From assembly GCA_001632435.1 (NCBI GenBank), contig KV424013.1, positions 1 to 64,000 of the forward strand: a stretch of DNA of 64,000 nucleotides. The letters are read 5' to 3'. The translations under genes and the position numbers were made by a program. Shown here one piece after another: positions 12,743-24,473 of the stretch; positions within the stretch are counted from its first letter, which is position 1; every line of letters starts with the position of its first letter. Below the pieces are notes generated by a model. It had not been told where the DNA came from, searched no databases, and was given only the letters and a program-made list of their open reading frames with translations. Source of the DNA: Calocera cornea HHB12733 (taxonomy: Eukaryota; Basidiomycota; Dacrymycetes; Dacrymycetales; Dacrymycetaceae).

Positions 12743-14463
12743 ATGCAACCGCGAGCTCCGAACCACTTCGACCGACCGTCGGAGCAAGCCCCGGGCTTCG
12801 TACCCTTCGCCGCGCGCGTTCTCCCTGCACAGCGGCCGATCCCCTTACCTGCCACCCTCCCGTCTCTCCCCTGTCCTCAACGTGCATCTCCCTTCCCCGA
12901 CTATGAGCTGACAACCCACCTCACGCCCTGCGCTCGTCCGCGAGCACACCGCAGCGCCACCACCCGCTCGGTACGCCCTCCCTACCCTCCTCCGCCAGAA
13001 GCTGGAGGGAGCGGCTCCGAGCACAAACAGTGCCGAGCTAAGGAGATGCGGGAACTGGAGGATAAGATGTGGGCTCAGAGGGTGGAGATGCTCGCCGAGA
13101 AGAGCTGGCAGGGAGACGGAGACGGGGAACCTTTGCTGTGGGCTGTGGTGAACCGGTTCTTGAGGAAGAGGCTGGGGGGAGGAGTGACGCTGTTGTTCGT
13201 GCCGGCGACTGGATATCCCAAGGAGGTGCGTACTGTACGGAACTTCGGGCTGGGTGGATGGCTCATGGGTTGGCCGTAGACTTGGGAACCGTGCATTGCA
13301 ATGCTGCTGGAGAGGTACGCCAAGGTCGATGAGATCTTCGTATGGGAGACGTACAACCACGGAGATGCGGCCCTCGTAAATGCCCTAACCATAGGGGACA
13401 CGTGTACGTCCCCTCTTTCCCGCGTGCGCTGCAGGAAATCTGCTGAGATAGAGGGTAGTTGACTGGGCGGACAATGCGAGGGACGTGCTGCAGTTCCTGA
13501 CGTATCACCGACCGTTAGCGGGAGAAACGAACGCGCCTGTATGCCTACCGCCCCATGAGCGGGAGGAACAGCCTCGGAGAATAGTTGGCGTGGGGCACTC
13601 CCACGGCGGGGAGGTCGTGTGCGCTCGTTTCTCCGTATTGCACTTCCACGAGCTAACATGAAAGCAGTGCCAGGGCGGCGCTCAGCTCTCCAGACCTGTT
13701 CGACGCCCTCGTCCTCGTTGACCCTGTGATACTGTCAGAGACTCTGGTGATACCCACCCGCCGCGCAAGCCAGAAGAAAAGGGATGATGCGCTCACACGG
13801 GCTACTCTTTCACGGCGCGCCGTGTGGCCTTCTATGTTCGTCCCCTTTGTCGTCCCGCTCTCAATAAGGAAGTGGCCAAAAAAATCTTTGACTGACGTTG
13901 TGCAACAGGGAACATGCACGAAACTTCTTCGAGAAAGCTCCGTTCTTCCAGACCTGGCACCCGGCTGTCCTCAAGGCCTACATCGACCATGGCCTGTGCC
14001 TTGTCCCCGGTACCGACTCGAAGAAGGTGATGCTCAAACAGTGCCCATACGACGAAGCCTCGTTCTACGTCGAGCCGCGCGGGCCAGCCGAAACGTGGTA
14101 CCAGCTCGCCGCGCTGGACGAGCGGATCGAGCTGCGGTGGGTGTTGGGGAACGCCATGGAGAGCTTCCAGGGCGGCGAGGCGTATGCCCGCCATTCAGTG
14201 TGGCGCAGACCCAAGAATTCGAGCAACATGGTCGTGAAGCAGGCAGGGCATTTTGTAAGCCGAAATATTCTGGTTCTTCAGGGTGGGCTGATAAGGTTTG
14301 TATTGTAGATTCCTCAGGAAGCACCGGAGCAGCTCGGTACGTGCGCTTCTGTCAGGAGAGGCAGTCACTGATTCGAGTCCCAGCTCGTGAAATTGCAGAC
14401 TTGCTTATCAGGCGCGATGCTCTTCTGGGGTCAAGAGCGCAGAGCACGAAGGCTCGTTTATAG
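12743..14463 (+). CDS. Alpha/beta hydrolase, paralog B
   Basis: Model: join(12743..13225,13280..13403,13459..13618,13668..13835,13909..14254,14309..14336,14384..14463), 462 aa. Same architecture as paralog A: Pro-rich start, FDWADNARDVLQFLTYHRPL, nucleophile elbow GHSHGG, LVLVDPVI, QAGHFIPQEAPEQL. Two oddities: the HxNG oxyanion-type motif of A and C is replaced by PATGYP, and there is an extra intron (13226-13279) directly after this motif that the other paralogs lack. The nucleophile Ser and terminal His remain, so it may be active, perhaps with altered specificity. Substrate unknown. Confidence 0.85.
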
Positions 14464-14705
14464 CAATTGGGAACATCAACGATACAGTGCATTGGGTAAT
14501 CAGGTCGGGGACGACCGAGTGGGTATACATAGACTCCTTGATCCACAATCCGAACCAGAATCCCTAGAAGATATCGAGCAAGAGCTGGGAATAGACAACA
14601 AGTGCGCGACAGCAGCGAGGACGCGCTGCGCTGCTGCCTCGATAAGGGTGCCTTCCTGGCACGGAGAGGCACGGCGGGCGTGTGGAGCACGCAAGGTTGG
14701 GCCGT

Positions 14706-14990
14706 TCAGTGCCCGCAGGCATAGCGCCCTGAAAATTTGCGATCAGCGACGCGGACGCCGGAAAGTGCAAAGGGAGGCGCCGTACCCATGTTCCACTGGT
14801 CGAGGTCCTCGCAGTCAAGGCACCCGTCGTGTTTGTGGACGTGCCTGGGCTCCTGCTCGGTCATGTCCCGGGACTTTGCCCGGTAGCAGATGAAGCCCTG
14901 CACGGGCACCTTGTCGCAACGCTTGAACTTTTGGACCTTTTCGATCTTGCCGCAGCTGTATTTCTCGCGGATGGTGTCTTCGAAGCACAT
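14706..14990 (-). CDS. Cys/His-rich mini-protein (75 aa)
   Basis: Model: complement(join(14706..14728,14786..14990)). The protein has Cys at 2, 13, 25, 35, 57, 60 and 74 with several His residues (HVHKH), a CxxC pair and a last exon of only seven residues ending in YACGH. This spacing suggests metal binding. It has no signal peptide. It resembles small fungal proteins starting MC...Y.CGH, none with a function known to me. Convergent with hydrolase B (243 bp apart). The splice into the short last exon restores a Cys-Gly-His end like the internal YSCG motif, which supports the model. Confidence 0.6.
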   Translation of the reverse strand: MCFEDTIREKYSCGKIEKVQKFKRCDKVPVQGFICYRAKSRDMTEQEPRHVHKHDGCLDCEDLDQWNMGTAPPFALSGVRVADRKFSGRYACGH

Positions 14991-16661
14991 TGTCTACCTC
15001 CTATCGATAAGAGCTGGCTTTGCGAGCAGGACGAGGGACGCACAGGATGTGGGGAGGAAGTGATAGGCAGTGGGGGGGAGAGCAGTGCTGTGCGGGTTTG
15101 ATGGGGAGAGGCGTGAAGTGGCCATACCCATCGTCCCTTTATACCGCGGCGAGGCAGATCAACTTCTCATCAAGAGGACCGAGCATGGATCTGTGGGGAG
15201 AACCGTCCGCGCGGGTGTGACTAGAAGCGCGTCAAGCGGCAAGTTTATTCGACGGCCGCGCATCAGTCGGCCAACCGTGTCGGGGCATCGTAAGCGCCTC
15301 GACACGTGTTGGTTATCCCGAGACGAGCTGGACGCTGATAACCGCGCCATTTCTGGGCAAGCCAAGGGTTCGCACACGCGTGCGAAGCTGCCCAAATATG
15401 ACGCAGAAGCCTGATTATCCAGCAGATGCGCACAGATTCAGGGAGCTGGACAGGAGTGCTCGCCGGCGATTGGGCGGGCGGGCAGGCGGCGGCGTGTGAA
15501 AGCCCGAGCTGGAATGCGGGGTGACGCCACAGACAAGCGCACCGATAACTGATCTCTGAGGAGCTCATGTGTACGTAAAGCTTGGATAACGACGAGCCAG
15601 CTTAGGGGCGACGGTGCGCTCCGCTGGGAGCGTTGGGGCCGAAGCGGAAACGGCCGGATACCGGGTCGCTGTGTCCCTAGGCCCAGCATCTGGAAGTGTC
15701 GCGACGATTCGAGCGGCGTGCGAGGCCATGCTGGTACAATAGCGCAGAGGAAGAGGCAACCCTCGCAGTGATGAAAGAAGCGTCCAGGAGGGCGAGGAGC
15801 CAAGTCCAGGTCGTTATCAGGTCGAAGCACTGTGCGAGTTGACGGCAGACGGTTCAGCCCGAGGGGTAGGGAGGATCCGGGAGCCCCTTTGCAGATAAGA
15901 AACAATTCACTCCTCGCTGCACAAGTAGACCGTTGCAAACTGGTCGCGGTTCGACCACGTTCATGACCATGTCCGCTGCCTGCATCGAGCTCCGGGACTG
16001 TAAACCGCTTGACCACACCTGCGCAGTCCCGTTGTCAGCCCCCGCAGAAGCGCCGGCCGTTGACGACAGCGGGGTGAAGAGAGGCGAGTGTGGGTCGAGG
16101 TGCATAACGTGTTGTTGCAGTGTATGGGACGAGCATGTGTGGGTAATGTGCGCATACAAACGGCGCGATCGGCGCCCATGGCTCTGTCGTCGACTGCGGG
16201 CTGCCAGACAATAGGAGCCGCTGCAGGCTGATCGACGGCTGTGGCGCCGCCGTCGCCGCCCATGCGGTGTTGGGCCCTTGCGGCTCGGTGTCATGTCAAC
16301 ACAGCATCGGCGAGAGGGCCATGCCATTTTGTCGCCCATTCTCACTCAGCACTCGACACACCACCTTCCTCAGCTGCGCATCCGAGGAATTGTCCGGCAT
16401 GCTCACGGCCAGGACAGCCTGCTCGTCACAATAGTCAGCGAGTAAGCACAGTCGCTGTTTCACCCGCGACGACCAACGACGACGGTGGCCTCGCATAAAA
16501 CACAACACGACTCCGACCGCAACGCCGGGCCAAAGCTGCTCCTCGCACCCGCCCGCCTGGCCGTCCACAACCCCCTGTACACTAGCACTCCTTTTTTCCA
16601 CTGTCGACTTCTCGCTATCAACAGTCGTTATCGCACACCAACAACATTGTCATCCCCCAAC
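14991..16661. other. Long intergenic region (1.67 kb)
   Basis: Open frames of 160-190 codons exist on the minus strand but show no motif, no sensible splice structure and biased composition. The last ~100 nt (about 16550-16661) look like the leader of the downstream membrane-protein gene. Otherwise nothing recognised. Confidence 0.5.
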
Positions 16662-18493
16662 ATGAGTGCTTCTCCACCCAGGAGCTCAATAGGAGCTGGG
16701 CAAGGCGCATATAGCCCGGGTCGCAATGTCCTCCACCTCCTGTCGCTCGCTCTCGCCGTCTCCGCTGGTCCGACACCCACCAAGCGCAACCTGGGCACCG
16801 ACACTCCCGCCCCAGCAGGCAACACCACCAACGCGGTTGTTCAGACTTGGGTACGTGCGTCCTCTAACTCTGCAGTGCCAATACTGACAATCATACAGAT
16901 ACCCGTCGCACTCGTTGCAGTACTCGTCATGGGCCTCTTTGCGCTCTCATGGACGCAACGCGGTCGTCTGTTCATCAATCGCATGCGGAATAGAGGAGGC
17001 GCAGTTGAGACGCCAGCCGCACCTGCCGCGAGGGTCGTGCGGCCAAGGAGGAGGAGACGTGCGAGCCAGGTCTCTACCAAGAGCCTGCCGGCGTACATGG
17101 AGGAACCGGGCGATGAGGAGTTGGTGCTCGTTCGGTGCGTGATGTCTGTGCATTGTGGAGTTCGCAGCTCATGCAAATTCGCAGACGAACAGCAGCCGCC
17201 GAGTCGCAGACCACTGGCAGCCCATCCGACATGACAGCGGACGCAGCGACGCTCTCCGACGCACCATCCTACACCGGCCCCGCAGCTGTCGAGCCCGGCC
17301 ATCTCCGCTCACTCTCCATCGGCGAGTCCATCGGTATCCACAGCGTAGACACGGGCAACATTGGCTCGGACGAGAGCTCGACCAGCCTCATGCGGAACGA
17401 GCGCCGCGTCAGCGTGCGCTCTGCTGCGCCGAGCTATAGCGAGGTCGTCGGCCCGGAGGATGCGGCGCGTGCCAGCATGAGCCTGCAGCGATTAGAGAGC
17501 AGGACGAGCTCCGAGCGTGCTGAGGCGGGCCCTACCGCGGAAGAGCAGAATGCGACCATCACCCAGCGTCCGGGCACGGAACGTCGCCGCTCGGGCTTCT
17601 TTGGCCTGTTCGCCCACTCCCGCCAGAGCTCTGCTGCGAACGCAGCCGAGATGGGGACTGCTTCGCAGCGCAACTCGATGTTGCGCCCGAGTGGGGAGGG
17701 TGACCGCACGAGCTGGTTCAACCTCGGCCCGCTGAACCGCCAGTCGGCCGTCGCGCCGTCGCCGCTGCTCGCCGCACCGCCAACGGCATCTACGGCCGCG
17801 CCTGCCCGGCGTGGTGCCGCCGCCGTTCCCTCGAACGCAAGCCATACACACCTCACCTCTCCATCCGTGACGTCCCTCACCTCCGCGGCGATCTCTCCGC
17901 CCCTCACGCACACCGCCACGCGCGTGAGCTTCGACTATCCGCGCTCTGGGCCGACACCGCAACAGATCACCTTCCTGGCTTCGCACGAGAGCCTGGCCAG
18001 GTTCGGTGTGCCCTTCGGGGACGCCGCTGAGGCCGCGGCGGCTGCACAGTCCGAGACGGCGAGCTTGCCGCCTCCACCCAGTTTCGACGACAGCGAGAAC
18101 GACGATGCGCAGAGTGGGCGGAGCCGGTTGAGCAGCGATGGTCGGAGAAGTGGGGAGAGCGCGCACAACGCCGAGATGGGTGTCGTGCCTGAAGCTGCCG
18201 AGGAGGGCGCGGAGGGTGCCAACCAGGGGACGATCCGCGCACGCAGCCGCCCCAGCCCGACGCTCGGTGCTACCCCTGCTGGGCCGTCGTTCACCCCTCC
18301 GCCAGCAGAGGGCGATGCCCCGCCCTCCGAGACGCCCCTCGCTGAGCACCCCGCTGCGCGCGCAAAGCAGACCATCACGATACCCCTGCCCAGGGCGGAG
18401 GACAACCTGCCCGCGCTGTCCATCATACCCGCTACGCCGCTCTCCTCCGTGCCGCCCACCCCGGGAGCCGGGACACCCAACGTGGTACAATGA
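16662..18493 (+). CDS. Single-pass membrane protein with long disordered tail
   Basis: Model: join(16662..16850,16899..17134,17185..18493), 577 aa. A weakly hydrophobic stretch near residues 27-40 may act as a signal sequence; the clear membrane span is at 64-82 (IPVALVAVLVMGLFALSW), followed by a basic stop-transfer cluster (RPRRRRR). The remaining ~480 residues are Ser/Ala/Pro-rich and disordered, with tyrosine motifs LPAYME, APSYSEV and APSYTG of the kind bound by WW-domain or arrestin-like adaptors (inference). No enzyme domain is visible. Function unknown; a receptor-like or cell-surface sensor role is possible. Confidence 0.75.
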
Positions 18494-18822
18494 GCTCGAG
18501 CGCTGTCGCTCTGATCTGAGGATACCCTATTTCTTGCTTAGTTATGTGGTTCGGACGGCATCTGATCTTGTATATGTTGTGCTCTCCGCACGTCGCATAT
18601 TTGTAACTGTATATGCACTGCCCAATCTGTGAATTAAACATCTTGTTCCTTTCGCACTGTGCGTGTCGTCTATAGATAGTATTGCAGTAGCTAATTCGGG
18701 AATGCGACGAAGGCCCGGCACGTCGGCATGCGGCAGCGCGTTGGACCCTGGAAGTCCCTCGCGAAGTCGGTCGCCGCCATCAAACACGCCTTTCCATCCT
18801 CTCTTCTACACGACCACCCAAA
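18494..18822. other. Intergenic
   Basis: The 3-prime flank of the membrane-protein gene and promoter of the zinc-finger gene; no other feature seen. Confidence 0.6.
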
Positions 18823-20507
18823 ATGAGCCAGCAGGCGCTCCCAAAACTGTACCACTGCCGCTGGGACTGGTGCCGCAAGTACTTCCCCACATCCGACCAA
18901 CTGCTCGAGCACGTCGTTGAGCACTACGCGAATGCGGAGCCCGTACGCGCGGGGGACATCCCGGCGCTTCGGAAGGCGGAGGAGGGCTGGAGTTTCGAGC
19001 GTGCGTCCCGATGGCTCTGCGCGTCTTGATGGTGCTGATAAGGAATGCAGAGTCGTTCATGCCGGACTTCAGCCCGCCGGACATGTCCTCTATCACTGCC
19101 AGCACTGTCGACGCTACTTCACCCGCCCTCGTCGTCACCGAAACAGTCATCACCACCAGCACGACGCACACCTCATCCTCCGTCGAGTCCTACCCTATTG
19201 CTTCGACCTCTTACCGCCGCCGCCCTCCCCAGCCTCAACTAGTGCCCGACGATAGCACCGCGACGATCCCGCGTCTGTCGCCCTCCGGCGACCCGGTTGC
19301 ATACACGCCGTACTCGCCGTATCGCGCCGATGTAGCGGTCGAGCCGGACGTGTCGATGAGCTCGGAGATGGCGCTCGACCCGGTTGAGCAGGAACAGCAT
19401 GTGGAGGGAGAAGGGAACACGAGCCAGGAGCTGGGAGAGATGGAGCAGTACGTGCGGCTCAGCTCACTGGACCCGGAGCCAGATGCTGGCTCAATACCGA
19501 AACTGAATACACAACAACCGCATATACCTGAGCAACACTCTCAGCACTTGGCTCGACCAGCAGCGGAACATGTGACAAGTTCGCAGGTGGCTGTAGAAGA
19601 GGTCTCGCAGGAGATAACAATGGACACGGAAGTCCCGACATCGACCCTGCCTTCCGAACAACAGCGCGCGATGGAGCAAGCAGAAGCATTCGCCGCCTCC
19701 CTCGTCCTTTCTTCCATGGCTACTCCTTCATCCTCGCCTTATGGCACCCAATACCCACCGTCCTCCCTCAACTTCTCCTCCCAGCCTCAGGCGCCACATA
19801 CCCAGTCCTTCGCCACCCAGGCTCCCTTACCCGACTCTCAGCCTTTCGCCCACACCCAGGCTCCTATACCCGACACGCAGCCCTTCGTGCACACCCAAGC
19901 TCCAGAACCGGAACCTCGGCCTTCTGTAACAGATGCTCAGCCAAGCAGTCAACTTCAAGCGCCTTTCGAGCAGTCCAGCCAGCGCCACTCTTCGGTGCAG
20001 CACTCCCAGAGTACGCAGAGCATCGAGGAAGCCGATGAGAGCCAGGACGATATCCGCGCTCCCGAGCTCGGTGCAAGCACACAAATGCTCTTTAGCGCCG
20101 TCGCTGACTTCCTAGGCCCTGCTGCTCCCGCCTCTTCTGCTCCTACTGTCAGCGACCCCGCCCCGGATCCCCAGCCTCAACCGAAGGACGAGCCTGAGAG
20201 TCAAGCTCCGCTGCCAGCACCGGCCGAGGAGGCATCATACAAACCAGAGCCAAGTATGGCCCGCCCCAGCACGCCTCCACGTGCGTCCTCTGACCAACCC
20301 GAAAAGTCCGTCTCTCCCCGCGGCACCACCTTAATCTCGCGGATCTATCAGGGCATCGCCGGCTCCCTCGCGCGCTCTTCTACGGGCACACAGTCGAGCG
20401 CGGGGTCCCAGCCACCGCAGTCGCAAGCCGGACCGGCGGGGTTCGGCATCTTCACTAGCCAGGCGCCGGTGCCCGAGCTGGAGAGCGAGGTGCAGGAGGA
20501 GGGATAG
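18823..20507 (+). CDS. Protein with one N-terminal C2H2 zinc finger
   Basis: Model: join(18823..19000,19051..20507), 544 aa. Residues about 10-33 form one C2H2-like finger: CRWDWC (C-x4-C), then HVVEH about 12 residues later. The rest is low-complexity, rich in Ser, Thr, Pro and Gln, with three imperfect repeats around TQAP-x-PDxQPF (about 19800-19910) and a more ordered C-terminal patch (TTLISRIYQGIAGSLARSS). A single finger plus a Gln/Pro-rich tail suggests a nuclear adaptor or transcription regulator, but DNA binding by one finger alone would be weak. No named family recognised. Confidence 0.75.
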
Positions 20508-21979
20508 CTGATACGATACTTGTTGTGCTGGCATATACCATGTGTATAGTATCTGTTAGATAAAGATGTAGTTAGTTGTGATGTAATTGCCCAAATGTGA
20601 CCGATATGAGTTCTGGGTGGCCTGAAACGTGCTAGAATGAAGTGCGCCGTCTAGTCCCGCCTTATATCACGCAGACATCTCGCAACACCGTCACAATGGG
20701 AGTTTCTTTCCAGTGTACGCAGTATGTAGTGGTTGAATTGGGGTGTGGCGGCCCAGAAGAGTATCCCAAAGTTGCGAGCTGGAATCCAGAACACTCAACG
20801 ACTGGACAATAGTATCCCGCAATGACTTTAACATATTATTATATACGTTATTCTGTTAACGGTAACTTAGGTTATACCTGCTCTATCTATGGGAAACTGC
20901 ATAAAAGCGGGCTGAATGCTTACAGAAACGAAAAAGAACTGACGCGGCATGCTGTTATCTTCGTCTTTGTTCAGGACTCTTGGACGACGCGAGCTCACAA
21001 TGTCTTCAAGATGGCGTCTTCAAATCTCTCATGACAACCCCAGATATGTTGAAGACAACATTCCAGCCTGTCCACGGCCCTCCTTAATGAAACCAGGTAA
21101 GTCCATCGCCTACAGGCCCTGGTACACGTGTATATATCACCGGCTTCGCGCAGAAGCTGGTGATTTGGAGGTGGGCCGCCTGCCCGAATGCAGCGTCCGC
21201 ACTCCGGAGAACCCGAAAGAAGGGTAAGCTAGCTAAATTCCAGCAATCCAACCTGCTGTACGCGCACGACTATATGCGAATTGCTTCCGTTCAAAACTCC
21301 GAAGCGGAAACACTTTAAGTTGCCCGCACCGGCTCGTTACATTTTACAAAGTCTCCAGCTTGCTTTCGTCGGAGCTTGTCGGAGTTTGTGCTTTAAGATC
21401 CTTAACCCACCCACTTACTTTCACTCCCCTGTTACACGTTACAATTTCCCACTTAACTCGCGAACCACCTGGCTGTTACAATTACCAAAGCATATACTCG
21501 TGTGCGTACAGTACACCCACCACGTGTGATGTCATGGCTGTATATGGGCATCTTTTGTTTAGGATGCGGAAGATTGGCACGAGTCCCGCTGCCCTGGATC
21601 GTCCGGTGGTCGGGCTTAAGAGCCCGTTCGGTAAAAGGATAGCTCAATCTGCAAGATACAATCTGGGTACCTGCGCAGATACCGAGATATGATCTGCCCG
21701 AAATCGTGATCTGGGGCGGGCATCTGGCGTTTGGCAGCAGCGAGATCTGGCTTGGTGAGCCGCTTTTCTCCATCAGGGCGGTCAGTCCCGGGTTGTTTTG
21801 AGGGGGGAACGCTATGGAAAGGTAGTGATAAGTCCGGGGCAAGATCACGGGCAGAGTGATAATTTCATGGAAATACAAAGGGTGACGACATGCCGTCGTG
21901 CCGGTGATTCTGGCATGTGCTTCTGGAAAAAGGAACTTTACATTCAAGGGAGCAGGGACGCGAGATTCAGATTGAGGTC

Positions 21980-22007
21980 CGAGATACAGGTCCAGACCTG
22001 TATCTCG
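21980..22007. repeat. Perfect 12-bp inverted repeat with 4-nt loop
   Basis: CGAGATACAGGT (21980-21991), loop CCAG, then ACCTGTATCTCG (21996-22007). It lies in the gene-free stretch upstream of kinase copy 2 and is not followed by a T tract. Confidence 0.85.
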
Positions 22008-22252
22008 AGTTTGGTGTAAATTCTCAACCTCGATCTTGCCTGTATCTCTTTCCCGAACGCGCCAAAATCTTCGGGACCAAAACGGGAGTGGCTCTGCAGA
22101 ATCTCCCCCAAGCCTCGGTCTGGTTGAATCTCAGCTTCTTACGCGGCCCATACAGCCTCCGGAGCGGGCGTCTAAACTTATAGGGACTGCTTCCTCGCGG
22201 AGTACCTCGGGGGCGTGCAGGCTCTGGTACCTCGACACACTTGGGCCATGTC

Positions 22253-22260
22253 TATAAAAT
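22253..22260 (+). promoter_or_regulatory. TATA box of TKL kinase 2
   Basis: TATAAAAT lies 118 nt upstream of the ATG at 22378 and is a close match to the consensus. Confidence 0.6.
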
Positions 22261-22377
22261 GGCGAGGACCTGCCCGCATCGACATGGGACCAATCTACCT
22301 GCGACAAGCCAGAGTACCCTCTGTGGTGCTCGAACCTCTGTTCTATCCCATTTTGTATAGACGCTGTCAGTGAAGAG

Positions 22378-23534
22378 ATGATGGCAGCAATCGTGTAAGT
22401 CCTTGTCTACATCCGTAGTAGGGCTCGCCGATGTTAACTCCCCTTGCAGGCTGGACTCGCTCCCAACTCCTGCTCTATACAATTGGCTCGGCAGCTCTTC
22501 ACCGTTGCTCACGAGTGATATCACCCTCGACATCACCCACATCAGCAGCTCGATGGTGGATGGAGGGGCGCGAGGTGACATCTGGACGGCAAACTATCAT
22601 GGTGTGAAGGTGGCCCTCAAGACAATGAGGTCTGGGTCAGGCTCCTCATCGAGACGTTCTGTCCAGGTGAGCAAAGTGACTTCTGTAGATTACTTACTGC
22701 CGACACGTCTTCTAGCATCTTTTCAGGGAGTTGAACAGTTGGGCTCGCCTACGTCATGCGAATATCCTCGAGCTGTACGGCGTTTGCAGACATGGTCCGT
22801 ACGGCTTCGCCATGGTGTCACCGTGGATGGAACATGGTGATGTGAAGAACTACCTAATGATACATCCTGCTGCGAATCGGCCTCTCTTGGTGCGCTTGGA
22901 TTTGCTTGAGAGACTTTGCATGCAGCTGACATGCAAAGCAGGTCTCTGACGTTGTTCAGGGGCTGATCTATCTTCATTCCCTTGAAACCCCAATCGTTCA
23001 TGGTGACCTCCGAGCAGTACGCTTCGCCTCTCACCTCTCCGCTTGTATTTTGTTGACAGATCCCTGTAGCGGAATGTTTTAGTCACTTCAACTGGTCACG
23101 CCTGTCTAGCCGACTTCGGTTTATCCCGTGCGGTGGTGAGCACGCAAACAACGTCCGAATCAAGCGGTTCATCATCTTCGCGTGGAAACGTTCGGTGGAT
23201 GTCTCCCGAGCGTCTGCTACCGGAGCGATATGGACTAACTCTGGTCTCCTCCTTTACACCGGCGGCAGACATTTGGTCACTCGGCATGGTCATCTACGAG
23301 ATTTTTTCTGGGGAAGATCCGTTCTATCGAGTTCGTAATCATTGGCACGTTTGCCAGCTCATACAGGATGGTGGGCGTCCATGGCATCCTGGACAGCGGG
23401 CGAGGCAGAGGGGACTGAGTGATGGAATGTGGAGCATTGCGCAATACTGTTGGGGACATAATTGGAGAAAGCGTCCCGGCGCGGGCAAGCTGGCTCAGCG
23501 ACTGTCTACCCTACAGAGCAACATCGCGCAGTAA
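22378..23534 (+). CDS. TKL-type protein kinase, copy 2
   Basis: Model: join(22378..22394,22450..22666,22716..22889,22942..23016,23070..23534), 315 aa. Kinase domain with VALK Lys63, LYGV and FAMVSPWMEHG, catalytic loop HGDLRARN with Asp158, ADFGLS at 175-180, and WMSPERL. All key residues are kept. The core exons match copy 1 in phase and nearly in length (174/174 and 78/75 nt), so this is a genomic duplicate, not a retrocopy. It differs by a 17-nt first exon encoding MMAAI and by a shorter C-terminus. The acceptor before RNVL is inferred from alignment with copy 1. A decayed secreted-protein gene follows, as an intact one follows copy 1. Confidence 0.86.
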
Positions 23535-23617
23535 CACTCGTCGCACAGCTCGTCCTCGTTGTCCAACTACGTGACCTCGTACATCGAACTAGCAGAGCTG
23601 CCAGAGCGTTTCGGTTT

Positions 23618-23683
23618 GTCTTCCCCCATGGTAGTCTGGCGTTTGTCGCAGTCGTTCCCCATGATAGCTTGGCGTTTGTCGCA
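23618..23683 (+). repeat. Two tandem 33-nt repeats
   Basis: The unit ending in GGCGTTTGTCGCA occurs twice in a row (23618-23650 and 23651-23683) with a few mismatches, 84 nt after the stop of kinase 2. Confidence 0.7.
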
Positions 23684-23744
23684 GATACAGACCAGATGAT
23701 AGTTCGGGTTGGATCAAGGATTCAAGGGAAGCACACACGCGTGC

Positions 23745-24018
23745 ACTGTGCCACCACGGGTGTCCAACGGACCTTGTCCGAACGACAATGCTATCCGTCT
23801 CTTCGCCCCAAGCAAGCTTGTTTCCTCTTCCCTCCCTCTCTCCCACGACCGAGTGTACCAAACACGTCCTCAGGAAAGCGTCGTGCACCCTCCGTCTCAA
23901 CTACCACTGTCGACGTCCCAATGGAGTCGGGACTGGATGAACCGGCTCCTAGTTGTTAGGTGTATGCCACTATGCACCACGGGAGCAGGATGATATCTGG
24001 AACGGCGAGGCGCAGCAT
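23745..24018 (-). pseudogene. Decayed copy of the small secreted protein
   Basis: From an ATG at 24018 the frame gives a degraded signal-like start, then a TAA after about 20 codons. The same frame continues with residues that align to the intact gene at 3139-3402 (VVVETEGA against VIYDTEGA; VFGTLG against LFGALG). A further shift of frame near 23835 is needed to reach AWGEETDSIVVR, matching AWDEQTNDIVIR. One stop plus one frameshift make a functional product unlikely, unless an unseen intron removes the stop. Confidence 0.65.
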
Positions 24019-24473
24019 GAGGCGCAGACAAGCGGGCAGCGATGATTTGGAATGGCGGTCCTTTCCAGCTGCATGACTTGAAGTCGTTTGCGAATGAAGC
24101 AGGGAAGGAATGCGGGAAGAATGCCGGCAAACGAGTCCAGGAGAAACGGGGACCGATCGGGCGCCACGCGGGCGCACAAGGACAAGAGTGCAGCAAGAGG
24201 TTGGAAACGTGGAAGTGGAAGATTCGCGGAGGCAAATGTCTCGGAGTCGGAACCGGAGTCGGAGCCGGCTGAGGGGCACTGGAGGGGCACTGGCACAGTC
24301 ATCACCTCCACCGACGCAGCTACCGTATCGGGCGTTTGTGCAGAACATGCGTACTGTACAGACGTGATGCAGCTTACGAAGTACGATACTCTGATGTTCG
24401 TCTATGAGCTGTTAGTCGAGCATATAAATAATACTTACACCCCTAAGATCGCAAGTTATTGTAGATCGCAGGC
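24019..24473. other. Upstream remnant of the duplicated secreted-gene promoter
   Basis: The part to about 24230 is related to 3403-3590. The rest, up to the 3-prime end of hydrolase C, holds nothing recognised. Confidence 0.5.

Larger units (their letters stand above)
20508..22377. other. Long intergenic region (1.87 kb)
   Basis: Slightly AT-richer than its surroundings, with short open frames only (up to 164 codons, no motif). It holds a perfect hairpin at 21980-22007 and several words related to GATACAG/GATCTG near 21650-21760, which suggests an old non-autonomous element, but no element ends were found. Confidence 0.45.

Noticed and set aside
15438..16016. Minus-strand open frame of 192 codons in the 15-16.6 kb intergenic region
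   Set aside because: No motif, no homologous feel, atypical composition and no promoter; left unannotated.
17492..18490. Minus-strand open frame of 332 codons opposite the membrane-protein gene
   Set aside because: Arg/Gly-rich composition without motifs; antisense to a well-supported spliced frame.
21453..21947. Minus-strand open frame of 164 codons in the 20.5-22.4 kb region
   Set aside because: No recognisable domain; may be part of an old repeat but not a supported gene.
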